In this document: piece after piece, positions 1 through 9,883 of the stretch
Layout: each line of letters begins with the position of its first letter
How positions within the stretch are numbered: position 1 is the stretch's first letter
Origin: Ideonella sp.
GTDB taxonomy: Bacteria > Pseudomonadota > Gammaproteobacteria > Burkholderiales > Burkholderiaceae_C
NCBI GenBank assembly: GCA_015075165.1
Contig: JABTUY010000007.1
Span: 1 to 64,000, forward strand
DNA: 64,000 bases
Direction of reading: 5' to 3'
Program-made: the position numbers and the translations under genes
The notes under the pieces: model-generated
The model's input: the letters and a program-made list of their open reading frames with translations, nothing else
Databases searched by the model: none
What the model was told of the DNA's origin: nothing

Positions 1-6
1 CCATTC

Positions 7-36
7 AACGCCCAACCTCTATCGGTTGGGCGTTTT
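7..36 (+). terminator. Rho-independent terminator of an upstream gene outside the window
   Basis: A perfect 11-bp stem (7-17 pairing with 24-34) closes a six-base loop, and the T run begins at 33. The first three bases of the window are CCA, so the gene that ends here could be a tRNA or tmRNA whose 3' end lies at the window edge. That part is a guess. Confidence 0.8.
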
Positions 37-264
37 CATTTCCGGGTTCCGCGACACCACGCGGGGTTCGGCGCCGATCTGCATGTGCCACACCGTGGCG
101 GCCCGGCGTCGTGAAGTCGCCCGGTTCGACTCTCTTCTGCTCTCAGTTCTCTCAAAACCTGCGCCAACTTCTTCGCGGGAGCACACGCAGGCGGCCTTTC
201 GTGGCTATGACTTACGCGTGCGTCACTGCCATCAGTTGTCCATCGCGCTTGGATGACCAGGGCA

Positions 265-426
265 TCAGGCTGGCACAAGGCCTGCCGCCGCCGCGCAGGG
301 CATCGAGTACAGCCCTGCGCGCTGCTGCGTGGTCACGAGGGCTTGGTAGGCACGCAACGGCTCGGCGTACTTCTTCCCCTTGAACACGTCGATGGGCTTC
401 TGACTGGTGAGCTGAGCACGCCCCAT
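265..426 (-). CDS. Possible small hypothetical protein or gene remnant, 53 aa
   Basis: An open frame of 53 codons starts at ATG 426 and stops at 265. Its N-terminal part (MGRAQLTSQKPIDVF) is lysine-rich and followed by a plausible helix with few of the Arg/Ala/Pro runs that mark shadow frames here. I do not recognise a family. It lies head-to-head with the damaged ADP-ribosylglycohydrolase gene, whose 5' end it appears to interrupt, so it may be the leftover end of a different gene joined at a recombination point. It could also be meaningless. Confidence 0.2.
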   Translation of the reverse strand: MGRAQLTSQKPIDVFKGKKYAEPLRAYQALVTTQQRAGLYSMPCAAAAGLVPA

Positions 427-2204
427 GACCTGCTCGGATCGGGGGCTTTACCAGTAGCGTCGCTGCTGTACGGTCTGCAGCAGCGTAGCCGGGACGGCGC
501 AGCCGAATGGCAGCAGGCCGAACCCGCAATGGATCGGCTAGCCGAGCTGTTGGCGCCCGACGATGCCCGCGATGTTATTTCAGCGGCCGGTGACCACTGG
601 TGGCTCGAGGTCGGGCCCGTTGATCTCGGTGGGAAGCTGGTCACAATCCAACGTGGTGATGCCCTGATCGCTGCCATCACCGCCCGGGACGACGGACGCT
701 TGCGGGTGGCCGTGTTTCGCCCGTTGGACGCCAAGAGCGCGGAATACCTGATCGGGCTGGGGCAAGTGCTTCACCCTGAGCACGGAGTCTGCATGCGCGA
801 GAACAACTGGGAGTACGCGCTCGACTGCTCCGCCGGCAACGGCAACTACTACGCCGCCGACCGGGGCGAGGCCTACCTGTCCTACTGGGAGAAAGGCCTG
901 GGCATCAGTTGGGACGGCTCCGATGTGACCGAGTGGCGCAAGCAGCTCGACCTCGTTGCCCGGCCCGCCGCCCGCGTGGTCGCAGAGTTGGGCATCCATT
1001 ACACCTTGTCTGGAAATGAGGACGAGGAGCCTGTTGCCGATGCGGGCGCGGCGGAAGAATTCGAGACACCGGTACCGTCACCGGGCTGGCGCAGCAAGCG
1101 CCAGCAAAACGCACGGTCCAGGGCGTTTTCTGGGCTGCCTACTCGGTGGTGCAGTCGGCGATGCGCTAGGCGCACCGGTGGAGTTCATGAAGCGGACTGA
1201 GATTCTCCGTCGCTTCGGCCCGAAGGAATCACCCAGTACGCACGGGCTTATGGCGGCATAGAACGATCACCGACGACACGCAAATGACCTTGTTCACCGC
1301 CGAGGGATTGATCCGAGGCTGGGTGCGCGGTTGCTTTCAAGGCATCACGACCTATTCCGGGGTCACTGCCCACGCCCATTTGCGCTGGCTGCAAACCCAA
1401 GGCGAACGTCCGACCTGCGACATCGACTTCGGCACCGATGAGCCTGGCTGGCTGTTTCAGCAGCGTCAACTGCACAGCCGTCGCGCACCGGGCAACACCT
1501 GCCTATCGGCCCTGCGGGCGATGACCTCCCTTGGGGAGCCGGCCCGCAACGACAGCAAGGGCTGCGGCGGCGTCATGCGGGTTGCGCCGGTCGGTCTGTT
1601 CGCCTGGCGCCTGCGTCAGTACGAATCTCCCCAAGACGCCTTCCGGCTGGGTACCGAGTTGGCTGCGCTGACCCATGGGCACCCGACCGGAGCCCTGACC
1701 GGTGGTGTGCTGGCGGTGCTGGTCCTGGCGCTGACCGATGGCGCTTCGCTGCCCGAGGCACTGGCCGCCGCCAAACTCCTGCTGCGAGCCGAGCCCAGCT
1801 TTGAGGAGACGCTGCGGGCAATAGAGATGGCCGAGGAGTTGGCCGATTCCGGTCTGCCCCATGAAGAAGCCATTGCCCGGCTGGGCCAGGGCTGGATCGC
1901 CGAGGAGGCCCTGGCGATCTCCATCTATTGCGCGCTGGTCGCCCGCAATTTCAAGCATGGCGTGATCCTGGCGGTGAACCACGATGGCGACTCCGACTCG
2001 ACCGGAGCGATCGTCGGCAACCTGCTGGGCGCAATGCACGGCGTGAAGGCAATCCCTGCCGAGTGGCTGGAGCCGCTGGAGCTGCGCGATGTCATCACCG
2101 AATTGGCGGAAGACCTCTACGCATTCAAGGATTGGGCGATAGGCGAGTACAGCGAAAACGAGGAGCTGAACCAGCGGATCTGGCGTAAGTACCCGGGGTT
2201 TTGA
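421..2204 (+). pseudogene. ADP-ribosylglycohydrolase (DraG-type) with N-terminal extension, 5'-truncated and frameshifted
   Basis: The C-terminal domain belongs to the dinuclear-metal ADP-ribosylglycohydrolases, which remove ADP-ribose from proteins. It shows the family start ([18 protein letters not shown], near 1130-1190), the metal motif ITDDTQM (1266-1286) and the second metal motif HDGDSDSTGA (around 1981-2010). These lie in different frames: a shift to frame 2 near 1121-1123, to frame 1 near 1225 and to frame 3 near 1261-1266. Upstream is an unrecognised domain of about 200 residues (421-1060, with a run near HPEHGVCMRENNWEY) that has no in-frame ATG before 532, so the 5' end also looks lost. 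DraG-like proteins with N-terminal extensions are known as immunity proteins against ADP-ribosylating toxins (Tri1 type); that role here is inference. The region is visibly less GC-rich than its neighbours. Three one-base sequencing errors could also explain the breaks. Confidence 0.75.
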
Positions 2205-2266
2205 GGGAGTAATTGCCCAAATCGTCGAATCCACGCCCTCAAGGCCAATGCGTTACTATCTGACTC

Positions 2267-2305
2267 GGATTGCGGACGCGGGTTCGGTTCCGTGTTCCGC
2301 CACCA
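2267..2305 (+). other. tmRNA/tRNA 3'-end-like fragment, possible attachment-site scar
   Basis: The segment around GGACGCGGGTTC, ending in CCGCCACCA at 2305, resembles the T arm and CCA end of bacterial tmRNA, which in E. coli reads GGACGCGGGTTCAA followed by an acceptor ending CACCA. The T-stem pairing is imperfect (five pairs only if the loop is eight bases) and no matching 5' half is present. tmRNA genes are common island insertion points, so a leftover direct repeat would fit the foreign-looking DNA to its left. The rest of 2205-2498 holds no gene I can support. Confidence 0.3.
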
Positions 2306-2498
2306 CTCTTCCCGAGTGCCCGCCATCAGCTGGCGCACGCGAAACGTTCGAGTCCGCCGCACCTCACCGACGCGGGATGCCGCTGCGGATTCGGATCGAT
2401 GTCGACGCCGTGTGGCCCGCTTGGCCAGACGCCGGGGCCCCCGCCTGCGGGGCTGCGGGTACAGTCGCGACGCGAACGTCTGCCCTGGAGATGGCCCG

Positions 2499-3341
2499 AT
2501 GACGACACCGAGCGAGCCTGCCCGCAGCGAGTCCGGCGCGCAGCTGGACTTCAGCAGCACGATGAGCTATGGCGACTACCTGCACCTCGACGCCGTGCTC
2601 TCGGCGCAGCACCCGCTGTCGCCCGACCACAACGAGATGCTGTTCATCGTGCAGCACCAGACCAGCGAGCTGTGGATGAAGCTGATGCTGCACGAGCTGC
2701 ACGCCGCCGTGGCCCGCATCGCGCACGACGACCTGCCGCCGGCGTTCAAGATGCTCGCCCGCGTCAGCCGCATCATGGAGCAGCTGGTGCATGCGTGGGA
2801 TGTGCTGGCGACGATGACACCGCCGGAGTACTCGGCGATCCGCCCCTACCTCAGCTCGAGCAGCGGCTTCCAGAGCTGGCAGTACCGCTGCATCGAGTTC
2901 ATGATGGGCAACAAGAACGCCGCGATGCTGAAGCCGCACGCGCACCACGCCGAGCGCTCGGGCGTGGTCGAGGCGGCGCTGCGCGCGCCGTCGCTGTACG
3001 ACGAGGCGCTGCGTCTGCTGGCGCGGCGCGGCCTGAGGCTGCCGGCCGGCCACCTGCAGCGCGACTGGACGCAGCCGTACGCGGCCGACACGCTGGTCGA
3101 ACAGGCGTGGCTCGCGGTCTACCGCGACCCGACGGCGCACTGGGATCTGTACCAGCTCGGCGAAGAGCTGGTCGACCTGGAGGACGCGTTCCGGCTCTGG
3201 CGCTTTCGCCACGTGACGACCGTGGAGCGCATCATCGGCTTCAAGCGCGGCACCGGCGGCACCAGCGGCGTCGCCTACCTGCGCAAGATGCTCGACGTGG
3301 TGCTGTTTCCCGAGCTGTGGCGCTTGCGCACGAACCTGTAG
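2499..3341 (+). CDS. kynA: Tryptophan 2,3-dioxygenase
   Basis: Haem enzyme that opens the indole ring of L-tryptophan to N-formylkynurenine, the first step of the kynurenine pathway; cytoplasmic tetramer. The 280-residue product matches the usual 270-290. Visible family signatures are the active-site histidine in [12 protein letters not shown] (His53), the substrate-contact segment [17 protein letters not shown] (about 123-139) and the haem-ligand region [18 protein letters not shown] (about 240-257) followed by [11 protein letters not shown] 2499 is preferred over upstream in-frame starts because family homology begins just after it and a GGAG lies about 9 bases upstream. No kynB or kynU is adjacent. 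Confidence 0.96.
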   Translation: MTTPSEPARSESGAQLDFSSTMSYGDYLHLDAVLSAQHPLSPDHNEMLFIVQHQTSELWMKLMLHELHAAVARIAHDDLPPAFKMLARVSRIMEQLVHAWDVLATMTPPEYSAIRPYLSSSSGFQSWQYRCIEFMMGNKNAAMLKPHAHHAERSGVVEAALRAPSLYDEALRLLARRGLRLPAGHLQRDWTQPYAADTLVEQAWLAVYRDPTAHWDLYQLGEELVDLEDAFRLWRFRHVTTVERIIGFKRGTGGTSGVAYLRKMLDVVLFPELWRLRTNL

Positions 3342-3361
3342 GCTTTGGCAGCGCGGGGGCG

Positions 3362-4474
3362 TCACGCCATCCAGCGTGCCGCTGCCGCCTCGACCACCGC
3401 GGGCATCGGTGCGCCTGTGCGCCGCTGCTCGCGCAGCCAGGTGGCGTCGTTGCCCTCGGTGAGCGATTCGCGCACCAGGTTGCAGGCGTCGAGCGCCTGC
3501 AGGTCGAGCGCGTGCGGTTCGATGCGCGCCAGCGTGCGGATGATGTCGTCGCGCAGCTTGCCGCGCTGCTTGGTCTTCGGGTCGACGATGTCGCCGTCGA
3601 GCCCGAAGCGGCAGGCCTGGAAGCGGTTGAAGGTGTAGACGAGGTAGTCGTCCTCGGCCGGCTCGAACGGCCGCTCGTCGCGCAGGAAGCGGCACAGACT
3701 TTGCAGGTAGCACGCCAGCGCGGCCGCCTTGTCGACCTGCAGCGGCGTGTCGCACACGCGCAGCTCGATCGTGCCGAACTCGGGCTTCGGCCGGATGTCC
3801 CAGTAGAAGTCCTTCATCGACTGCACGACGCCGGTGCTGGTCATCTTGTCGAAGAAGTGGCCGAAATCATCCCAGGTGAGCACGAACGGCGCGCGGCCCG
3901 ACAGCGGGAACGCGAACACCGAGTTGAGCCGCGCCGAGTGGAAGCCGGTGTCCTCGCCCTGCACGTACGGCGACGACGCCGCCAGCGCGATGAAGTGCGG
4001 CACGTAGCGCGACAGCGCATGCAGCAGCCACAGCGCCTCGTCGCCGTTGGCCACGCCCACGTGCACATGCTGGCCGAACACGGTGAACTGCTTGGCCAGG
4101 TAGCCGTACAGCTCGCTGATGTAGTGGAAGCGCTCGGTCGGGAAGATGCGCTGCGCGCTCCAGTGCTGGTAGGCGTGCGTGCCGCCGCCCGAGATCGCGA
4201 TGTTCAGCTTGCGCGCGGCGCGCGACATCTGGCTGCGCAGGTCGCGCAGCTCGTCGCGCAGCGGCCCGAATGCGCGCTGGATCGAGGTGCCGATTTCGAT
4301 CATGCTGCGCGTGATCTCGGGCTTGACGTCCCACGCACCGCTGTGGCCGTGCAGCTCGCGCAGCAGGTCCTCGGCGCGCGGCGTCAGGTCGAAATCGTGC
4401 GTGTCGACGAGCTGCAGCTCGAGCTCGACCCCGAGCGTCAGCGGCTGCGACGACGTGAAGGCTTCGAGGGCCAT
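3362..4474 (-). CDS. Carboxylate-amine ligase, YbdK-type glutamate-cysteine ligase 2 family
   Basis: ATP-dependent ligase of the GCS2 family; E. coli YbdK shows weak gamma-glutamylcysteine synthetase activity, but the physiological substrate of this group is unclear. The 370-residue protein begins MALEAF and carries the family hallmarks [10 protein letters not shown] (near residue 14), [11 protein letters not shown] (about 98-108) and FGQHVHVGV (about 133-141). The start at 4474 lies two bases after the stop of the antiporter gene upstream, which points to translational coupling. The pairing suggests a link between ion or electrophile stress and thiol chemistry, as for Kef-type systems gated by glutathione, but that is inference. 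Confidence 0.88.
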   Translation of the reverse strand: MALEAFTSSQPLTLGVELELQLVDTHDFDLTPRAEDLLRELHGHSGAWDVKPEITRSMIEIGTSIQRAFGPLRDELRDLRSQMSRAARKLNIAISGGGTHAYQHWSAQRIFPTERFHYISELYGYLAKQFTVFGQHVHVGVANGDEALWLLHALSRYVPHFIALAASSPYVQGEDTGFHSARLNSVFAFPLSGRAPFVLTWDDFGHFFDKMTSTGVVQSMKDFYWDIRPKPEFGTIELRVCDTPLQVDKAAALACYLQSLCRFLRDERPFEPAEDDYLVYTFNRFQACRFGLDGDIVDPKTKQRGKLRDDIIRTLARIEPHALDLQALDACNLVRESLTEGNDATWLREQRRTGAPMPAVVEAAAARWMA

Positions 4475-4476
4475 GG

Positions 4477-5745
4477 TCAGCTGCTCCGCGGTGCGTCTTC
4501 GGCGACCTCGCCGACGATGCGCTTCAGTGGCCACACCGTCCACAGCGGGCCGCTCAGCTGCATCAGCGTGGTGGCCACCAGCAGCGCCTGGATCACGCCA
4601 ACGTCGGCGCCGGGCAGTTGCGGCGTCCAGGCGAACGAGTCGGCCACCAGCAGCACCGAGACGCTGCTCATCGGCTGCAGCGCCAGCGTCAGCGCGCCGG
4701 CTTGTCGCCACGACAGGCCGCTGGGCCGCGCGGTGGCGAAGATCGCCGCCGCCTTGCCGAGCAGGCGCGCGACGATGATCGCCAGCACCCACGGCCACAG
4801 CGTGCGGAAGTCGGTCAGCGTCGACAGCACGCCGAAGCTGACGAACAGCATCACCGTCAGCGCGGCGCCGGCGCTGCCCAGGTACGGCTCGACGGTGAGG
4901 CGGTGCCGCATGCGCGTGCGCGCGGTCATGCCGGCCACTAGCAGCGTGATGAACGGCGACAGCCCGAGTGCCACCGCCAGCAGCGCCGCCAGCACCACCA
5001 CCGCGAGCTGCAGCACCGGCATCGTCGCCGGCTCGTCGTGGCGCCGGCCCAGCCAGTCGAGCAGCACGCCGCCGGCCAGGCCGAGCAGCAGCGAGCCGAA
5101 GATGACGACCAGCGCATTGGCCAGCAGCGACAGCGTGTCGGGTACCGATGCGCCGCTCACCCCGGCCAGCACCGGCCACAGCTTGAGCGCCAGGATCGCG
5201 AGCACGCTGTTGATCGCGCTCAGCATCAGCAGCCGCTCGGCCACCTGGCCGCGCGGCCGCACTTCGAGCAGCGCGGCCATCGTGATCACCGGCGACGTCG
5301 CCGCGGCGATCACGCCGACGGCCACCGCGCTCGAGGTCGGTGCACCGAGTGCGGCGAGCACGAAGCCCACCGCCAGCGCCGCCGCCGCCGCCTCGGCGGC
5401 GCTGCTGGCGGCGAGCCAGCGGTTGTCGAGCAGCCAGCGCGGCCGCAGCCGCGTGCCGAGCTCGAACACCAGCGCCGCCACCGCCAGGTCGATCAGCGGC
5501 TTCCACGGGTCGAGATCGGTGCGTTCGATCAAACCGAGCAGCGCCGGGCTGGCGATCGCGCCGACCAGCAGGTAGCCCAGCAGCCGCGGCAGCCGCAGCC
5601 GGCGGTGCAACGCGCCGGCCAGCACCAGCGCGGCCAGCACGACCACCGCGAGGCCGAGCACCGGGTCGGACCCGCGCAGGCTGGCCAGCGGCTCGCGCAA
5701 CAGCTGGGTGAACCAGTCGGCGATCTGTTGTGCCAAGGGTGGCAT
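4477..5745 (-). CDS. Monovalent cation:proton antiporter, CPA2 (Kef/NhaP-like) membrane domain
   Basis: Inner-membrane antiporter of about 422 residues, with some twelve hydrophobic segments. Family features include [17 protein letters not shown] near the N-terminus, a conserved acidic membrane segment ([17 protein letters not shown]) and the broken-helix region [15 protein letters not shown]. There is no C-terminal TrkA-N nucleotide-binding domain, so it is the membrane module alone. The start at MPPLAQQ (5745) gives a normal N-terminus; an in-frame ATG 16 codons upstream is less likely. The gene is divergent from htpG and is followed after two bases by the ligase gene. Whether it moves K+ or Na+ cannot be told from sequence. 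Confidence 0.88.
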   Translation of the reverse strand: MPPLAQQIADWFTQLLREPLASLRGSDPVLGLAVVVLAALVLAGALHRRLRLPRLLGYLLVGAIASPALLGLIERTDLDPWKPLIDLAVAALVFELGTRLRPRWLLDNRWLAASSAAEAAAAALAVGFVLAALGAPTSSAVAVGVIAAATSPVITMAALLEVRPRGQVAERLLMLSAINSVLAILALKLWPVLAGVSGASVPDTLSLLANALVVIFGSLLLGLAGGVLLDWLGRRHDEPATMPVLQLAVVVLAALLAVALGLSPFITLLVAGMTARTRMRHRLTVEPYLGSAGAALTVMLFVSFGVLSTLTDFRTLWPWVLAIIVARLLGKAAAIFATARPSGLSWRQAGALTLALQPMSSVSVLLVADSFAWTPQLPGADVGVIQALLVATTLMQLSGPLWTVWPLKRIVGEVAEDAPRSS

Positions 5746-5852
5746 GCTCCGGAAGGTGTCGCTCGGGCGCGTGAAGGGCCCGGCATCTTGCACCGGTTCG
5801 GTCGTCGAAACGAGTCAAACTTCGTTTCCCGTGCCGAGGCGTCGGCCTTGCA

Positions 5853-5881
5853 CTTGAAGGCGACCCATTGTGACCCCACAT
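5853..5881 (+). promoter_or_regulatory. Heat-shock (sigma-32) type promoter of htpG
   Basis: CTTGAA (5853-5858) is followed 15 bases later by CCCCACAT (5874-5881), close to the RpoH consensus CTTGAA / CCCCATnT with 13-15 bases between. It lies about 54 bases before the htpG start, where a heat-shock promoter is expected. The call rests on motif match and gene identity. Confidence 0.65.
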
Positions 5882-5886
5882 CGCGT

Positions 5887-5902
5887 TCGCGTTGCAACGC
5901 GA
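5887..5902. promoter_or_regulatory. 16-bp perfect palindrome in the htpG leader
   Basis: TCGCGTTGCAACGCGA is fully self-complementary and sits just after the predicted heat-shock transcription start, 32 bases before the htpG start codon. In DNA it could be an operator, and in RNA a short 5' hairpin. It does not match the CIRCE element of HrcA. Confidence 0.5.
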
Positions 5903-5934
5903 AGACTCGGGGAAAGCCCCCAACGATCCAGACC

Positions 5935-7830
5935 ATGAGCAAACAGACCCACTCGTTCCAGGCCGAAGTCAAGCAGATCCTGCACCTGGTCACCCACTCG
6001 CTGTACTCGAACAAGGAGATCTTTCTGCGCGAGCTGATCTCCAATGCGTCGGATGCCTGCGACAAGCTGCGCTTCGAGGCGCTCGACAACGCCGCGCTGT
6101 ACGAGGACGCGCCCAATCTCGAGGTGCGCCTGCTGTTCGACGCTCAGGCGAAGACGCTGACGATCCGCGACAACGGCATCGGCATGAGCGAGGCCGAGGC
6201 GGTCGAGCACCTGGGCACGATCGCCAAGAGCGGCACGCGCGAGTTCGTGGCCCGGCTCGAGGGCGAGCAGAAGAAGGACGCCAGCCTGATCGGCCAGTTC
6301 GGCGTCGGCTTCTACTCGGGCTTCATCGTCGCCGACCGCATCACGGTCGAGACGCGCCGCGCGGGCCTGGCCGCCCACCAGGGCGTGCGCTGGAGCAGCG
6401 AGGGCATCGGCGACTTCGAGGTCGAGGCCATCGACAAGCCCGCGCGCGGCACCGACGTGATCCTGCACCTGCGCGAGGGCGAAGACGACTTCGCGCGGCC
6501 GTGGAAGCTGAGGTCGATCGTCTCGCGCTACTCCGACCACATCTCGCTGCCGATCCTGATGCGCAAGGAGAAGTGGGACGAGCAAAAGAAGGAGAACGTG
6601 CTCACCGACGAGTGGGAGACGATCAACCAGGCGGCCGCGCTGTGGACGCGTCCGAAGAGCGACATCACCGACGCGCAGTACCAGGAGTTTTACAAGCAGC
6701 TCAGCTACGACAGCGAGCCGCCGCTGGCCTATACGCACAACCGCGTCGAGGGCCGCAGCGAGTACACGCAGCTGCTGTACATCCCGGCCAAGGCGCCGTT
6801 CGACCTCTGGAACCGCGACAAGCGCGGCGGCGTCAAGCTGTACGTGAAGCGCGTGTTCATCATGGACGACGCCGAGGCGCTGATGCCGGTGTACCTGCGC
6901 TTCGTCAAGGGCGTGATCGACTCGAGCGACCTGCCGCTCAATGTGAGCCGCGAGCTGCTGCAAGAAAGCCGCGACGTGAAGGCGATCCGCGAGGGCTCGA
7001 CCAAGCGCGTGCTGTCGATGCTGGAGTCGCTGGCCGACAGCGACAGCGCCGACGACAGGGCCAAGTACCAGCGCTTCTGGGATGCCTTCGGCGCGGTGCT
7101 GAAAGAGGGTCTCGGCGAGGACTTCGCCAACCGCGAGCGGCTGGCCAAGCTGCTGCGCTTCGCGTCGACGCAGGCCGGCGAAGGTGTGTCGCTGGCCGAC
7201 TACGTGAAGCGGATGAAGGAAGGCCAGGAGCCGATCTACTACATCACCGCCGACTCGCCGGCGGCCGCGAAGTCGAGCCCGCAGCTCGAGATCTTCCGCA
7301 AGAAGGGCATCGAGGTGCTGCTGCTGACCGACCGCGTCGACGAGTGGATGCTGTCGCACCTGTACGAGTTCGAGGGCCACACGCTGCAGAGCGTGGCCAA
7401 GGGCGCGGTCGACCTCGGCAAGCTGCAGGATGATGCTGAGAAGCAGCAGGCCGAGGCCGCGGCCGAAGCCGCCAAGCCGCTGCTCGACAAGCTGAAGGCG
7501 GCGCTGAAGGACCGCGCCAAGGACGTGCGCGTCACCTCGCGCCTGGTCGATTCGCCGGCGTGCCTGGTCGTCGAGGAAGGCGACATGAGCGCGCACCTGG
7601 CGCGGCTGCTGAAGCAGGCCGGGCAGGACGCGCCGAAGGCGACGCCGATCCTCGAGATCAACCCGCAGCACGCGCTGATCCGGCGGCTGCAGGCCGACGA
7701 TGCGCCGTTCGACGACCTGGCGCACATCGTGTTCGACCAGGCCTGGCTCGCCGAGGGCGGGCAGCTGGAGAGCCCGGCCGAGTACGTGCAGCGCGTGACG
7801 CGGCTGCTGGCCGGCGGTGGTGCCGGTTGA
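5935..7830 (+). CDS. htpG: Molecular chaperone HtpG (bacterial Hsp90)
   Basis: ATP-driven homodimeric chaperone of the cytosol. The 631-residue protein begins [19 protein letters not shown] and has the three GHKL ATPase motifs in order: [15 protein letters not shown] (about 26-40), [11 protein letters not shown] (about 80-90) and [11 protein letters not shown] (about 122-132). The middle-domain segment [12 protein letters not shown], with the conserved arginine that contacts ATP, and the C-terminal dimerisation region are present. Length matches the family (620-640). ATG 5935 is chosen because homology starts there; the frame is open far upstream but that part overlaps the promoter. Expression is probably heat-induced through the promoter at 5853-5881. 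Confidence 0.98.
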   Translation: MSKQTHSFQAEVKQILHLVTHSLYSNKEIFLRELISNASDACDKLRFEALDNAALYEDAPNLEVRLLFDAQAKTLTIRDNGIGMSEAEAVEHLGTIAKSGTREFVARLEGEQKKDASLIGQFGVGFYSGFIVADRITVETRRAGLAAHQGVRWSSEGIGDFEVEAIDKPARGTDVILHLREGEDDFARPWKLRSIVSRYSDHISLPILMRKEKWDEQKKENVLTDEWETINQAAALWTRPKSDITDAQYQEFYKQLSYDSEPPLAYTHNRVEGRSEYTQLLYIPAKAPFDLWNRDKRGGVKLYVKRVFIMDDAEALMPVYLRFVKGVIDSSDLPLNVSRELLQESRDVKAIREGSTKRVLSMLESLADSDSADDRAKYQRFWDAFGAVLKEGLGEDFANRERLAKLLRFASTQAGEGVSLADYVKRMKEGQEPIYYITADSPAAAKSSPQLEIFRKKGIEVLLLTDRVDEWMLSHLYEFEGHTLQSVAKGAVDLGKLQDDAEKQQAEAAAEAAKPLLDKLKAALKDRAKDVRVTSRLVDSPACLVVEEGDMSAHLARLLKQAGQDAPKATPILEINPQHALIRRLQADDAPFDDLAHIVFDQAWLAEGGQLESPAEYVQRVTRLLAGGGAG

Positions 7831-7866
7831 TGGTGCTTGGCCGGCGCTGATCGCGGCGCGGCGCGC

Positions 7867-8913
7867 CTACGCCTGCAGCGCCGGCGCGTCCATCGCGTCG
7901 AGCTGCTCGCGCAGCGCCTGCGTCTGCTGCGCCCAGTAGGCGGGCGTGCCGAACCACGGGAACGCGGCTGGAAACGCCGGGTCGCTCCAGCGCTCGGCCA
8001 GCCATGCACTGTGGTGCAGCATGCGCAGCGTGCGCAGCGGTTCGATCAGCGCCAGTTCGCGCGCATCGAACGGCCTGAACGCGGCATAACCTTCGAGTAC
8101 GGCGGCCAGCTGCCCCTGCATCGCCGCCCGCGTGCCCGACAGCAGCATCCACAGATCCTGCACCGCGGGGCCGCTGCAGCAGTCGTCGAGGTCGACCACA
8201 TGCGGCCCTTCGGCGCGCCACAGGATGTTGCCGGGGTGGAAGTCGCCGTGCAGGCGCAGCGTGGTCACGGTGCCGGCGGCGGCGAACGCGGCGTCGACAC
8301 GCGCGAGCGCCTGTTCGGCCGCAACCCGCAGCGGCGCGATCTGCTCCGGCGCAATGGTGTCGCCGTCGAGCAGCCTTGCCAGCGCGGCGTGGCCGTAGGT
8401 CTGGGCGTCGAGCCGGCGGCGCGCCGCAAACGGCTCTTGTACGCCCACCGCATGCAGGCGACCGACGAAGCGGCCGAGCCAGCGCAGCACCGCCGGGTCG
8501 CCGAGCTCGGGACCGTGCCCGGCGCGGCGCGGATAGACCGCGAGGCGGAACGCTGCCTCGCCCTCTTGCCAACGCGCCAGCGTCGGCGGCGTGCCTGCAC
8601 AGCCGAGGCCTGGTAGCGCGGCCGCGGGGTCGGCGGCCAACACGATCGGCGCGATCACCGGGATCTCGGCGTCGGCGAGCTGCAGCGCGAAGAGGTGCTC
8701 TTCGAGGATCTGCTTGTCGCTCCAGCGTGCCGGGCGATAGAACTTGGCCACCACCGCCGAGCCGTCTTCCAGCATCACCAGGAACACGCGGTTCTCGTAT
8801 GAGTTGAGCTGCAGGATACGGCCGTCGCCGCGCTGGCCGACGGCCTGCAACGCGTCGAGTACGCGCTGCGGCGTCAGGTGCTCGTAGGGGTGGGGGTCGA
8901 CGGTCGTACGCAT
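7867..8913 (-). CDS. srkA: Stress response kinase A (RdoA/YihE-type serine/threonine kinase)
   Basis: Cytoplasmic protein kinase of the aminoglycoside-phosphotransferase fold; the E. coli protein counteracts MazF-linked cell death and acts in Cpx and envelope stress. The 348 residues include the family N-terminus PYEHLTPQRVLDALQAVG, the phosphate-loop-like NSYENRVFLVML, the catalytic loop LRLHGDFHPGNILW and the metal motif VVDLDDCCSGPAVQDLWML. It is convergent with htpG (36-base gap) and is the last of three genes on this strand (GNAT, DUF2726, srkA), the first gap being 112 bases and the second 54. Confidence 0.93.
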   Translation of the reverse strand: MRTTVDPHPYEHLTPQRVLDALQAVGQRGDGRILQLNSYENRVFLVMLEDGSAVVAKFYRPARWSDKQILEEHLFALQLADAEIPVIAPIVLAADPAAALPGLGCAGTPPTLARWQEGEAAFRLAVYPRRAGHGPELGDPAVLRWLGRFVGRLHAVGVQEPFAARRRLDAQTYGHAALARLLDGDTIAPEQIAPLRVAAEQALARVDAAFAAAGTVTTLRLHGDFHPGNILWRAEGPHVVDLDDCCSGPAVQDLWMLLSGTRAAMQGQLAAVLEGYAAFRPFDARELALIEPLRTLRMLHHSAWLAERWSDPAFPAAFPWFGTPAYWAQQTQALREQLDAMDAPALQA

Positions 8914-8967
8914 CGAGGCCGCCCGTTGCAGGTGTGCCGCGGCCGGTGCGCGAACCGCGCCGCGCAG

Positions 8968-9771
8968 TCAGTGCCGCGTGGTCGACGGATAGCGCTGGGC
9001 TTCGAGCGACGCGCCGCTGCTGGGGTCGGTCGGCGTGTCGCCCGGCGGCTCGGTCGGCGGGCCCTCGTCGTTGCCGGCACGGCCATTGCCGCTGAGCGCT
9101 CCGAAGTCGCTGCTGCTCGGCGCGTCGCTGCGGTTGTCGGGCGCGAAGAACGAATCCTGGAAGAAGTTCGAGTCCTGCCACAGCGTGGCGCGGTCGCGGC
9201 GCCGGCTCGGCGGCGACGCGGTCGCGGTCGGGCGGCGCGGATGCACCGGCGGCGCCGCCGCCGGTTGCGGCCCGCGCGACGCGGCCGCGCTCTGCGGCAC
9301 CAGCAGCTGCAGCTCGGGAATCGACGGCAGGTGGTCGACCGGACAGCGCAGGTAGCGTACGCGGCACGCCGTGAGCACGGCCTGCTTGATCTGCATCACG
9401 CGCCGCGAATTGCCGCGGTCGGTGTCGAGGTCGATCGCCGCCAACACGCGACCATTGGCGCTGCACACCGCGAACGTGACGTGGATCGCGCCGAGCAGCT
9501 CGTACCAGAAGCGCACCTCCTGCGGGTCGGTCGGCTGGCAGAAGCGCACCAGCGGCAGCTTCGACAACACGATGTGGTGCGGCAGCGCCTCGCGCAGCTG
9601 GCGGTAGACGCGGCGCTCATCGGTGCTGAACACCGGCCGCGCCGACAGGTTCCATTCGCTGGGCAGCGGCGGCGCCTTGGCCACCTTCGGGCGCAGCGCG
9701 AACCAGACCACGGCGGGCGCCAGCACGGCCACCGCCACGAGCGCCACGATCCACGGGAGCGTCTGCTGCAT
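8968..9771 (-). CDS. DUF2726 domain membrane-anchored protein
   Basis: 267 residues of unknown role. An N-terminal membrane anchor (about residues 8-26, WIVALVAVAVLAPAVVWFAL) is followed by a DUF2726 domain (about 45-165), a restriction-endonuclease-like fold family, with segments such as VFSTDERRVYRQLREALP, LIAAIDLD-like VLAAIDLDTDRGNSRR and a cysteine pair in the TACRVRYLRCP stretch. The last 100 residues are low-complexity, rich in Pro, Ser and Arg, and probably disordered. The IDLD with a following lysine further on recalls a nuclease-type core, but activity is not shown for this family. Confidence 0.82.
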   Translation of the reverse strand: MQQTLPWIVALVAVAVLAPAVVWFALRPKVAKAPPLPSEWNLSARPVFSTDERRVYRQLREALPHHIVLSKLPLVRFCQPTDPQEVRFWYELLGAIHVTFAVCSANGRVLAAIDLDTDRGNSRRVMQIKQAVLTACRVRYLRCPVDHLPSIPELQLLVPQSAAASRGPQPAAAPPVHPRRPTATASPPSRRRDRATLWQDSNFFQDSFFAPDNRSDAPSSSDFGALSGNGRAGNDEGPPTEPPGDTPTDPSSGASLEAQRYPSTTRH

Positions 9772-9883
9772 GGGCCGCGATGTTAACCGTTGGCGGGGGT
9801 CGTCTGCGTCTGCAGCCGCACCCGCGACCGCGGGCGTCGGCCACGGGCTCGACCGGCGCGGATCGACGGCGGCCGGTCGCTGT

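Noticed and set aside
2335-2375. A second T-arm-like string (GTTCGAGTCC) near the kynA leader
   Set aside because: No complementary stem on either side and no acceptor end; not a tRNA.
5815-7725. Long open frame antisense to htpG (636 codons)
   Set aside because: Arg/Ala/Leu/Val-rich translation with no domain, on the exact opposite strand of a clear Hsp90 gene; a GC-codon shadow. Similar shadows opposite erpA/bactofilin (11685-13421), putA (22404-25769) and pilY1 (45182-47437) were left out for the same reason.
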